Part shown: in pieces, positions 37,098 to 44,926 of the stretch
Layout of the letters: every line of letters starts with the position of its first letter
How positions within the stretch are numbered: the stretch's first letter is position 1
NCBI GenBank assembly: GCA_016713085.1
Contig: JADJPV010000002.1
Location: forward strand, 744,001-808,000
DNA: 64,000 bases
Reading direction: 5' to 3'
Source: Chitinophagaceae bacterium
GTDB taxonomy: Bacteria; Bacteroidota; Bacteroidia; Chitinophagales; Chitinophagaceae
The notes under the pieces: model-generated
What the model was told of the DNA's origin: nothing
Databases searched by the model: none
Seen by the model: only the letters and a program-made list of their open reading frames with translations
Program-made: the position numbers and the translations under genes

Positions 37098-38141
37098 CTA
37101 TTTTTTTCTGCTGGTTGATTCACGGATAAACATTTCTGTTGGTAAAATCCGTTTTTCAAAGCTTGTTACGGGCCGTTTACTTTCAATTAGCTGGATTAGT
37201 AATTCTGTTGCCAGTTTCCCCATTTCAAAGGCAGGTTGTCTTACCGTAGTAAGCGGCGGATTAAAAATTTCAGGTGCAGTAAAATTGGTAAAACCAATTA
37301 CTGCCAGTTTTTTTGGAATACTGATTTTTCTTCTTTGCAGCAATGCCAGTACTGCAATGGTAATACGATCAGATGCAGCAATCACAGCATCAGGCGCTTT
37401 TTTTAAACTCAACAACTCGTCCAAAACTGTTTCCACTTCATTTACTTCCATTCCCCCGTGGTAACAGTATTTTACATAATCAGGATTCACTTCTATGTTG
37501 AATTCCTTTAATGCCCTGTAGTATCCTTCCAGCCTTTCTTTTGTTATGGAAATGTTTGGCGGACTGGTAATGTGAGCAATTCTTTTATAACCATTATTGA
37601 TTAAATGCTTTGTTGCTTTGTAAGTTCCGTCAGCATTATCTGTTTTTACCTGGTGTGTTTCAATGGCATCGGTTACCCTGTCGAAAAATACAATCGGAAT
37701 ATTTTTTTCGTGTACTTTTTTTAAGTGTTCCAGGTTTTCTGTTTCTGTTGAAAGAGAAATCATCAGCCCGTCAACCGAGCGCCACATCAGGTGCTCCAGG
37801 TTCTCCAGCTCCCGTTCATACGATTCGAGACTTTGTGTAATCAAAAAATGGTAATTCTTGTCGTGTGCAACAGATTCTATTCCGTTAATCACTTCACCCC
37901 AGAAAATATTGGGGATGGAAGGAATTAAAATGCCGATACTTCTTGTTTTGTTACTTCTGAGGCTTTGTGCTACCAGGTTGGGCCGGTAATTTTTTTCACG
38001 TGCATAATCCTGCACTTTCTTCTTAATGGCCTCACTGATTTTATAACTGTCCTGTAAAGCCCTGGATACAGTTGAATTGGAAAGCCCGAGCGCCTGTGCA
38101 ATATCTTTGATGGTTATGTTATCAGATTTCATTCGAAGCAA
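37098..38141 (-). CDS. LacI-family transcriptional regulator
   Basis: 347 residues (start 38141, or 38132 giving MKSDNITIKD). An N-terminal LacI helix-turn-helix (ITIKDIAQALGLSNSTVSRALQ) and hinge helix region (YRPNLVAQSLRSNKTRSIGILIP) precede a PBP-like effector domain with VIAASDRITIAVLALLQ and IGFTNFTAPEIFNPPLTTVRQP. It should repress or activate sugar genes and release or bind on a sugar ligand. It is divergent from the GH9-GH2-SGNH genes, its likely targets, and converges with lutC. The ligand is unknown. Confidence 0.92.
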   Translation of the reverse strand: MLRMKSDNITIKDIAQALGLSNSTVSRALQDSYKISEAIKKKVQDYAREKNYRPNLVAQSLRSNKTRSIGILIPSIPNIFWGEVINGIESVAHDKNYHFLITQSLESYERELENLEHLMWRSVDGLMISLSTETENLEHLKKVHEKNIPIVFFDRVTDAIETHQVKTDNADGTYKATKHLINNGYKRIAHITSPPNISITKERLEGYYRALKEFNIEVNPDYVKYCYHGGMEVNEVETVLDELLSLKKAPDAVIAASDRITIAVLALLQRRKISIPKKLAVIGFTNFTAPEIFNPPLTTVRQPAFEMGKLATELLIQLIESKRPVTSFEKRILPTEMFIRESTSRKK

Positions 38142-38529
38142 TTGTATTTGCAGTAATCAGGCGATAAAGTAAGAACATTTTCACAATGTTTCCGAAATAA
38201 ACTGAATTGATTGAGTTAAAGCTCTTTTTTTCGTTAAATTTAAATGATTTGGGTATTCACAAAAGTTCCCGAAACAAAAGGAGTATCACTGGAAGAACTG
38301 GAAAGGAAATTAATACCGGAATAATTATCTTTTTACACGGGTACTTTCTGAAAACATACTGCTGAATTTAATACAATAAAATGCAGAATTAGTATTACTG
38401 CAACTGCTGCGGGTTTGGTATCTTCAATTCTCATTGTACATTAAACAGTTACTTGCAAAACAGGTATCGTTTTACAGCTTAAAAAAGAGAGACATGTTTT
38501 TTTTAAAGAATTGTACGGATAGGGTGTGG
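38142..38529. promoter_or_regulatory. Divergent control region of the lacI and GH9 genes, with a candidate operator
   Basis: There is no gene in this gap if GH9 starts at 38530. AACATT (38174-38179) and AATGTT (38185-38190) form a perfect inverted repeat around TTCAC, 33 bases upstream of the lacI start; this is a possible LacI-type operator. AT-rich runs follow. No clear promoter boxes were identified. Confidence 0.45.
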
Positions 38530-40299
38530 ATGATGAAAGGTCAAATAGTACTGATTTTTTTTACACTGCAATTTGTTTCCTGCAAAGAGATACATTCCCA
38601 ATCATTATCTAATGATATTAAACTGAACCAGGAGGGGTTTTATCCCAATGCACCAAAATCAGCAGTCATAACAAACCATTTTTCTTCAAAAGAATTCTAC
38701 CTCACAACGGAAAACTTAAAGGACACTTTCTTTACAGGTGTATTGAGTGCAGTAAAGCAGTCGGCCTATTCTTCCACCAAAACAAGGATCGCTGATTTTT
38801 CTTCTTTTACAAGGCCCGGAAAATACAGGGTCGTTAATGGATTAAATCATTCATATCCATTTCAAATAAAAAACAATGTAAATCACAATGCAGCCGTTGC
38901 TGTACTGAAAGGCTATTACTTTCAGCGGACTTCTATGCCGCTGGAGGAAAAGTATGCTGGTAAGTGGCAACGTACAGGCTTTCATCCCGATGATGTGGTA
39001 TACATTCATCCCTCAGCTGCAGGTGAGGAACGGCCTGAAGGCACAATCATTTCAACTCCGGGAGGATGGTACGATGCAGGTGATTATAACAAGTACATTG
39101 TTAACTCCGGTATTACCATGGGTACAATCTTCTCAGCGTATGAAGATTTTCTGGAATACTTTCAACAGCTCAAAACAAATATTCCTGAAAGTGAGGATGC
39201 TGTTCCTGATATTTTAAATGAAGCCATTTATAATCTTCGCTGGATGCTGACCATGCAGGATCCAAATGATGGAGGTGTGTATAATAAATGCACCAATGCA
39301 GCCTTTGATGGAATGGTGATGCCCGGTGTTACAAAATCAAAAAGATATGTTGTACAGAAAGGAACTGCTGCCACTCTTGATTTTGCAGCAGTAACTGCAC
39401 AGGCAGGCCGTATCCTGAAAAGTTTTCAACAACAATTTCCCGGACTGGCAGACAGTTGTATTACTGCTGCAAAAAAAGCATGGGAATGGGCATTACTGAA
39501 TCCGGCATTGGAATATGACCAGAACAGTATCAATAAAAAGTTTACACCTGCTATTACTACCGGCGGTTATGGCGACAGAAATTTTAGCGATGAATGGCTT
39601 TGGGCAGCTGCAGAATTATTTTTAACCACAAGAGATAATCGTTTTTATAAAGTGGTAGAAGATCATTTAAAAGATAACGTCAATTTACCCAACTGGGGAA
39701 GTGTGGGCATGATGGCTTATTATTCTTTCCTGCATTTTAGAGATCAACTTCCTGCTACCTATTCTGCAACACTTACTCAAATGAGGAACCGAATCATCAG
39801 CATTGCAGACAGTTATATTGATAAAACAAATGTGAATGCATTTCATACAGTAATGGGGCAATCGGTAAGAGATTTTAACTGGGGCAGTAATTCCAATGCA
39901 GCTAACCAGGGAATGCTTTTAATCAAAGCTTATCTTTTAACCAAAGAAAAAAAGTATGTTGACTATTCTCTGACAAATGTCGATTATTTACTTGGCAGAA
40001 ATGCAACCGGCTATTGTTTTATAACTGGCATTGGAAGTAAGCCAACAATGTTTCCTCACCATCGTCAGTCAACAGCTGATGCTATTGCTGAACCGGTACC
40101 GGGTTTGGTAGCAGGCGGTCCTAATCCTGCAAGGCAGGATAAGTGTACTTATAAATTTACTGAACCTGAAACTGCATATACAGATCATGATTGTTCTTAT
40201 GCTTCCAATGAAATTGCCATTAACTGGAATGCTCCGGTTGTGTATTTACTCAATGCCATTGAAGCGTTACAAACAGAAGCAGGCTATAACAAAAAATAA
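38530..40299 (+). CDS. GH9-family glycoside hydrolase, lipoprotein
   Basis: About 589 residues from the ATG at 38530. The frame is open to 38434, but the earlier part is not signal-like; 38530 gives a lipoprotein signal ending FVSCKE. An Ig-like CelD_N domain (about 25-110) is followed by the GH9 (alpha/alpha)6 barrel. Key motifs are GGWYDAGDYNKYI (catalytic base Asp pair, about 195-207), MFPHHRQS (His/Arg substrate site) and the C-terminal Glu in ASNEIAINWNAPVVYLL. GH9 enzymes are endo- or exo-beta-glucanases, so beta-glucan or glucomannan chains are likely. It heads a GH9-GH2-SGNH set divergent from LacI. Confidence 0.9.
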   Translation: MMKGQIVLIFFTLQFVSCKEIHSQSLSNDIKLNQEGFYPNAPKSAVITNHFSSKEFYLTTENLKDTFFTGVLSAVKQSAYSSTKTRIADFSSFTRPGKYRVVNGLNHSYPFQIKNNVNHNAAVAVLKGYYFQRTSMPLEEKYAGKWQRTGFHPDDVVYIHPSAAGEERPEGTIISTPGGWYDAGDYNKYIVNSGITMGTIFSAYEDFLEYFQQLKTNIPESEDAVPDILNEAIYNLRWMLTMQDPNDGGVYNKCTNAAFDGMVMPGVTKSKRYVVQKGTAATLDFAAVTAQAGRILKSFQQQFPGLADSCITAAKKAWEWALLNPALEYDQNSINKKFTPAITTGGYGDRNFSDEWLWAAAELFLTTRDNRFYKVVEDHLKDNVNLPNWGSVGMMAYYSFLHFRDQLPATYSATLTQMRNRIISIADSYIDKTNVNAFHTVMGQSVRDFNWGSNSNAANQGMLLIKAYLLTKEKKYVDYSLTNVDYLLGRNATGYCFITGIGSKPTMFPHHRQSTADAIAEPVPGLVAGGPNPARQDKCTYKFTEPETAYTDHDCSYASNEIAINWNAPVVYLLNAIEALQTEAGYNKK

Positions 40300-40317
40300 T
40301 TTCAAATCTAAGGCTGT

Positions 40318-41670
40318 ATGAAAAAAACATGCTTGCTTCTCCTGTTCATTTTTAGTTTCATTTTTTTACATGCACAGCAAACGGTCATTCAGTATTTATC
40401 CGGCATTGATAAAGACCATACTGTAAGTTGGGATTTTATGTGCAGCAAAGGAATGAACAGTGGCAAATGGACAAAGATCCAGGTTCCTTCCAATTGGGAA
40501 CAGCAGGGCTTTGGTACTTATAATTATTTTAAAGATTCTGTAAACCCCGATGAACAGGGGTTTTATAAATACAGATTCAATACAGCGGTTTCGTGGAAAA
40601 ATAAAAAAGTAGTAATTGTATTTGAAGCATCCATGACAGATACAGAAGTGAAGATAAACGGGAAGTCTGCAGGTGCAGTTCATCAGGGAGGGTTTTATGA
40701 ATTCAAGTATGATATTACAAAGCTGCTGAAACCATCCGGAGAAAATTTACTGGAAGTAACAGTGAGTAAGAAATCTTCCAATGAATCTGTGAACCGTGCC
40801 GAACGAAAAGCCGACTTCTGGTTGTTTGGTGGAATCTTTCGGCCTGTGTATTTAGAAATTTTACCAATCACACATATTGAACGGGTTGCCATACATGCAA
40901 AAGCCAATGGTGATTTTTCTGTAAACGTTTTCGCCAATAATATCAAACAACAGCAAACAGTTGAAGCACAGGTGCAGGAATTAAATGGAAAAGCAGTTGG
41001 TAAACCGTTTGCTCTAAGTGCGAATGGTGAAACTGTTTTGCAAAACCATTTCAGCAATATCAAAACATGGAATGCCGAGCAGCCTAATTTATACAGGGTT
41101 GTTATCTCCATTAAACAAAATGGAAAGATCATTCATACAATCAAGCAACGTTTCGGTTTCAGAACAGCTGAGTTAAAACCAAAAGATGGCTTTTATGTAA
41201 ACGGTGTGAAAGTAATTTTCAGAGGAGTAAACAGGCACAGTGAATGGCCAGAAACTGGAAGAACATTAAGTCGTAACATTCACCTGATGGATATTGCGTT
41301 GATGAAGGATATGAATATGAATGCTGTACGCATGAGTCATTATCCACCTGATAAAGAGTTTTTGGATTTATGCGATTCGCTTGGTTTATATGTGCTGGAT
41401 GAATTAACCGGATGGCAGGCTGCTTATGATACTTTGGTTGGAAGAAGATTAGTTAAAGAGTTAGTTATTCGGGATGTAAATCATCCATCGATCGTTATCT
41501 GGGATAATGGAAATGAAGGTGGATGGAACAGGGGACTGGATAATGATTATGCTTTGTACGATCCGCAAAAAAGATTGGTCATTCATCCATGGGAAAGGTT
41601 TAATGAAACCAATACCAAACATTATCCAGATTACAAGTATGTGCAGAATGAAGTATTAAATCCGAATTGA
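40318..41670 (+). CDS. GH2 N-terminal fragment before the in-frame TGA
   Basis: 450 residues: signal peptide, jelly roll, Ig domain and the first half of the TIM barrel with the acid/base Glu. It lacks the nucleophile, so it should be inactive if made alone. Confidence 0.7.
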   Translation: MKKTCLLLLFIFSFIFLHAQQTVIQYLSGIDKDHTVSWDFMCSKGMNSGKWTKIQVPSNWEQQGFGTYNYFKDSVNPDEQGFYKYRFNTAVSWKNKKVVIVFEASMTDTEVKINGKSAGAVHQGGFYEFKYDITKLLKPSGENLLEVTVSKKSSNESVNRAERKADFWLFGGIFRPVYLEILPITHIERVAIHAKANGDFSVNVFANNIKQQQTVEAQVQELNGKAVGKPFALSANGETVLQNHFSNIKTWNAEQPNLYRVVISIKQNGKIIHTIKQRFGFRTAELKPKDGFYVNGVKVIFRGVNRHSEWPETGRTLSRNIHLMDIALMKDMNMNAVRMSHYPPDKEFLDLCDSLGLYVLDELTGWQAAYDTLVGRRLVKELVIRDVNHPSIVIWDNGNEGGWNRGLDNDYALYDPQKRLVIHPWERFNETNTKHYPDYKYVQNEVLNPN

Positions 41671-41691
41671 GTTTTTTTTCCAACTGAATTT

Positions 41692-43059
41692 ATGCATGGA
41701 TTATTTGATGGAGGACATGGTGCAGCCTTAGATGATTTCTGGAATGAGATGAAAAAGCATCCTTATTTTGCCGGTGGTTTTTTATGGGCACTGCATGATG
41801 AAGGCATTATGCGTAAAGATAAAAATGATGAAATGGATGTGGCGGGTAACCAGGCACCTGATGGTATTGTTGGGCCACACCGTGAAAAGGAAGGCAGTTA
41901 TTATACCATTAAAGAAATCTGGAGCCCCGTACAAATTAATCTGGAAAAATTACCTGCAAATTTTGATGGAAGAATACCTGTTGAAAATTTGTACAGCTTT
42001 ACCAATTTAAATCAATGCAGCTTTCAATGGCAGCTAATACAATTCCCTGCTTCTGCAAAAGGAGCAGCAACTATTCTCTCAAAAGGAATTGCAGCAATTT
42101 CTTTACTGCCCGGTGAAAAGGGAAGCCTGAATCTTAAACTGGATAAGAATTTCAGTAATGCCGATGCAATCTATCTTACTGCAAAAGATCCAAAAGGAAA
42201 AGAAATTTATACATGGAGCTGGGCAATTCATTCTCCAAAACAAATTGCAGAGAAGGCGAATGCTTTTCTGTCGTCAGGAATAATTACTACTGAGGATAAT
42301 GAAATTAATTTTTCTGTAGCCTGTGATGGAATTGTGTACAGGTTTAATAAACAAACCGGTTTTCTGCAACAGGTGTTGAATGGGAATAAAGAAATTTCAC
42401 TGAGCAATGGTCCTTCATTGGCAGGTGTAAGTTTATCATTAGCTGAATTTAAAACCTATCAGCAGGGCGATGAGTATATTGTTGAACCTGTTTATAAGGG
42501 AGATGATCAGTTTAAAGTAAAGTGGACCTTTGCAAAGGGAAAACTGCCGCAATTAGATTATCAATACAGCATTCAAAAAGAAATGGAGTACCTGGGAATT
42601 ACATTTCAATATCCCGAAGAAAAAATTACCGGTATGAAATGGCTTGGTCGTGGCCCTTATCATGTGTGGAAGAACCGGTTGAAAGGAAATCAACTGAATG
42701 TGTGGGAGAAGAAATATAATAATACTATTACCGGGGAGTCTTACAATTATCCTGAATTTAAAGGATGGCATTCGGAATTGTATTGGATTACAGTTCAGAA
42801 TAAGGAAACTGATTTTACAGTGTATGCAAAAGATGAACAGGTATTCTTCCAGATGCTGCAGCCTGCAAAACAGGCAGGGATTAAAAACATGAATACGCTT
42901 CCGGCATTTCCCGGAAATACAATTGGATTCTTTACAGGTATCAGCGCTATCGGCACAAAATTTCAGGATGCAAAAGTGATGGGGCCGCAAAGTCAGTTGA
43001 ATGCAATTGCTCCTGCACCTGTAACAGGAACGCTGCTGTTTAATTTTTCAAAGCAATAA
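41692..43059 (+). CDS. GH2 C-terminal fragment after the in-frame TGA
   Basis: 455 residues starting at an internal Met just after the nucleophile Glu. It has no signal peptide and should be non-functional as a separate protein. Confidence 0.65.
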   Translation: MHGLFDGGHGAALDDFWNEMKKHPYFAGGFLWALHDEGIMRKDKNDEMDVAGNQAPDGIVGPHREKEGSYYTIKEIWSPVQINLEKLPANFDGRIPVENLYSFTNLNQCSFQWQLIQFPASAKGAATILSKGIAAISLLPGEKGSLNLKLDKNFSNADAIYLTAKDPKGKEIYTWSWAIHSPKQIAEKANAFLSSGIITTEDNEINFSVACDGIVYRFNKQTGFLQQVLNGNKEISLSNGPSLAGVSLSLAEFKTYQQGDEYIVEPVYKGDDQFKVKWTFAKGKLPQLDYQYSIQKEMEYLGITFQYPEEKITGMKWLGRGPYHVWKNRLKGNQLNVWEKKYNNTITGESYNYPEFKGWHSELYWITVQNKETDFTVYAKDEQVFFQMLQPAKQAGIKNMNTLPAFPGNTIGFFTGISAIGTKFQDAKVMGPQSQLNAIAPAPVTGTLLFNFSKQ

Positions 43060-43065
43060 ATAATA

Positions 43066-43854
43066 ATGTCAGAACAAAATAATTCCCGCAGAAATTTTAT
43101 TGCAAAAGCTGCAATGGCCTGTGCTGCTGCAACAGGCTTCACAGGGATAGAAAGTTTTGCTGCAGGCAGTGTTGAACAGAAACGTAAAACCGATCATTTG
43201 AATTTTTTATTCCAGGGCGATTCAATCACCGATGGCAACCGTGGAAGAAGTAAAGATCCAAATCACATCATGGGTCATGGGTATGCATTTAGTATTGCCA
43301 GCAGGGTAGGTGCGGCTTTTCCGGAAAAAGAAAATCAGTTTTATAACAGGGGTATCAGTGGAAATAAAATAACAGATTTAGCCAAACGCTGGCAAACTGA
43401 TACACTCGACTTAAAACCGGATGTACTCAGTATTCTTATAGGAATAAATGATACAGACTCAGTAATACGACAGCAGAATATTGTTACGGCTGAACAATAT
43501 GAGGAAGTATATCGTTCGTTACTGGAACAAACACATGAGCAGTTACCTGATTGTATGTTTGTTCTCTGTGAACCATTCATTCTTCCAGTGGGTAAAGTAA
43601 AAGAAAACTGGAACCTGTTTCATGATGACCTTCAGAAAAGACAGCTGGCAGTGAGTCGTTTATCAAATGAGTTCAACGCAGTTTTCATTCCGTTGCAAAA
43701 AATATTCAATGATGCAGTTAAGCGAGCAGCCGCCGAATACTGGATGTGGGATGGTATTCATCCAACATATTCCGGGCATGAATTAATTACTAAGGAATGG
43801 CTGAAGCAGGTAAGTAAAGAGTTACATTTTATCAGGAGGATAAAAGGAAATTAA
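43066..43854 (+). CDS. SGNH/GDSL-family esterase with Tat-type signal
   Basis: 262 residues. The N terminus has a twin-arginine motif (NSRRNFIAKAAM) followed by an Ala-rich hydrophobic stretch, so export by Tat is expected. SGNH blocks are in order: FQGDSITDGN (Ser nucleophile, about 50), a Gly region NRGISGNKITD, Asn in LIGINDTDS (about 127), and DGIHPTYSGH with the Asp-His pair (about 233). Relatives remove acetyl groups from plant glycans such as xylan or rhamnogalacturonan. It starts 6 bases after the GH2 stop and closes the LacI-linked set. Confidence 0.9.
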   Translation: MSEQNNSRRNFIAKAAMACAAATGFTGIESFAAGSVEQKRKTDHLNFLFQGDSITDGNRGRSKDPNHIMGHGYAFSIASRVGAAFPEKENQFYNRGISGNKITDLAKRWQTDTLDLKPDVLSILIGINDTDSVIRQQNIVTAEQYEEVYRSLLEQTHEQLPDCMFVLCEPFILPVGKVKENWNLFHDDLQKRQLAVSRLSNEFNAVFIPLQKIFNDAVKRAAAEYWMWDGIHPTYSGHELITKEWLKQVSKELHFIRRIKGN

Positions 43855-43896
43855 ATAAAGAAATAATTTCAGCTGCAAAAAGTCATCTTCAGCTTT

Positions 43897-43913
43897 CCCC
43901 AATATACTTGGGG
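43897..43913. promoter_or_regulatory. Inverted repeat in front of the HTCS gene
   Basis: CCCCAA, TATAC, TTGGGG: a perfect 6-bp repeat in the 149 bases between the esterase and the HTCS gene. It could be the esterase terminator (a weak T-rich stretch follows) or an operator. Confidence 0.4.
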
Positions 43914-44003
43914 ATTATTTCCTTCTGTAACCTGAAGTTTAGTGACTATTTTTGACAGGCGGTGGATGTTTGTTTCATTAAGATTTTTTATTCCTTTTAT
44001 TAT

Positions 44004-44663
44004 ATGAGGAGAAGGCTTTTTTTCAATTATATTATACTTTCTGTTTTTTTTCAGGTTTCTGCTGTTTCATTGATACATGCTTCTGATTCTATACCCGTGC
44101 AGTATCTCGGAATTGAACAGGGACTTTCCAATAATGTTGTTACAAGTATTTACCAGGATCATGATGGTTTCATGTGGTTCGGCACCTATGATGGGTTGAG
44201 CCGTTACGATGGTTATGGTTTCAAAGTGTACAGGAATATTATTGGCGATACTACTTCCCTTTGTCACAGTCACATCAATTCTATTACCGGCGATGCTGCT
44301 GATTATTTGTGGATCGGTACATCAAAAGGGATCAGCGTGTTTGATCCGGTAAGCAGACGTTTTTACACGCCTTCTTTCCGCTCATTTGATAAAGATGACA
44401 GGAACACTTTAACCGGAAACTCCAATATCATAAAATCTGCCTTCAATGGTGATATTGTATTTGCCGGAACTGATACACATGGATTACTTTATTTTAAACG
44501 CAGCAGCAGCAGCGGATTGCAGATTCCATTGTTCATTGGAAAAACAAAAGTTTCCAGTTACAGGATATCAGCAATTGAATATGACAGTGTAAGTAAAAAA
44601 GTATGGGTGTATGTTCCGGGAAACTACAGATGGCGGTGGCTTATGGATTCTGAAGTCAGGTAA
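44004..44663 (+). CDS. HTCS fragment 1 (signal and first propeller blades)
   Basis: About 219 residues up to the first frameshift; the last ten residues are out of frame. See the HTCS locus entry. The middle piece, about 44620-44835, is in a third frame. Confidence 0.65.
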   Translation: MRRRLFFNYIILSVFFQVSAVSLIHASDSIPVQYLGIEQGLSNNVVTSIYQDHDGFMWFGTYDGLSRYDGYGFKVYRNIIGDTTSLCHSHINSITGDAADYLWIGTSKGISVFDPVSRRFYTPSFRSFDKDDRNTLTGNSNIIKSAFNGDIVFAGTDTHGLLYFKRSSSSGLQIPLFIGKTKVSSYRISAIEYDSVSKKVWVYVPGNYRWRWLMDSEVR

Positions 44664-44926
44664 TGAAATGGCTGAGGCTTATCAGTCAAATGAACAGCAA
44701 CCCAGTATTAACAGCACTGCGTTGTATGCTATTTTTATTGATGAAAAAGACAGAAAATGGATCGGCACATTAAGGGGCGGAGTAAATATTCTTTATCCGA
44801 ATACAAGTTCATTCAGAACTGTATTTTTACAATAGTCCATTCAGAAATAACAGCAGTAATAATTTTATCAATTCTTTTTGCGAAGATCATAAAGGGAATA
44901 TTTGGGTTGGTACAAGCGGTGCCGGA

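Larger units (their letters stand above)
40318..43059 (+). pseudogene. Secreted GH2 enzyme with an in-frame stop between its two catalytic residues
   Basis: Full span about 913 residues. Signal peptide ends FLHAQ. The jelly roll (30-180, with WLFGGIFRPVYLEI), Ig domain and TIM barrel follow (RGVNRHSEWP, NMNAVRMSHYPPD). The acid/base Glu is in IVIWDNGNEGGW. A TGA at 41668-41670 interrupts the frame. The same frame continues at once with VFFPTEFMHG, which holds the nucleophile Glu (codon 41686), and runs to 43059 with the family C-terminal domains (LGRGPYHVWKNRL). The surrounding text fits homologous GH2 proteins if the stop is any sense codon, so this is a nonsense change or a base error rather than two genes. 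It follows GH9 after 18 bases. Confidence 0.85.

Noticed and set aside
41668..41670. Selenocysteine or other programmed recoding at the TGA
   Set aside because: The site is not a Cys or redox position in GH2 enzymes, no SECIS-like hairpin was apparent, and no Sec genes are in the window.
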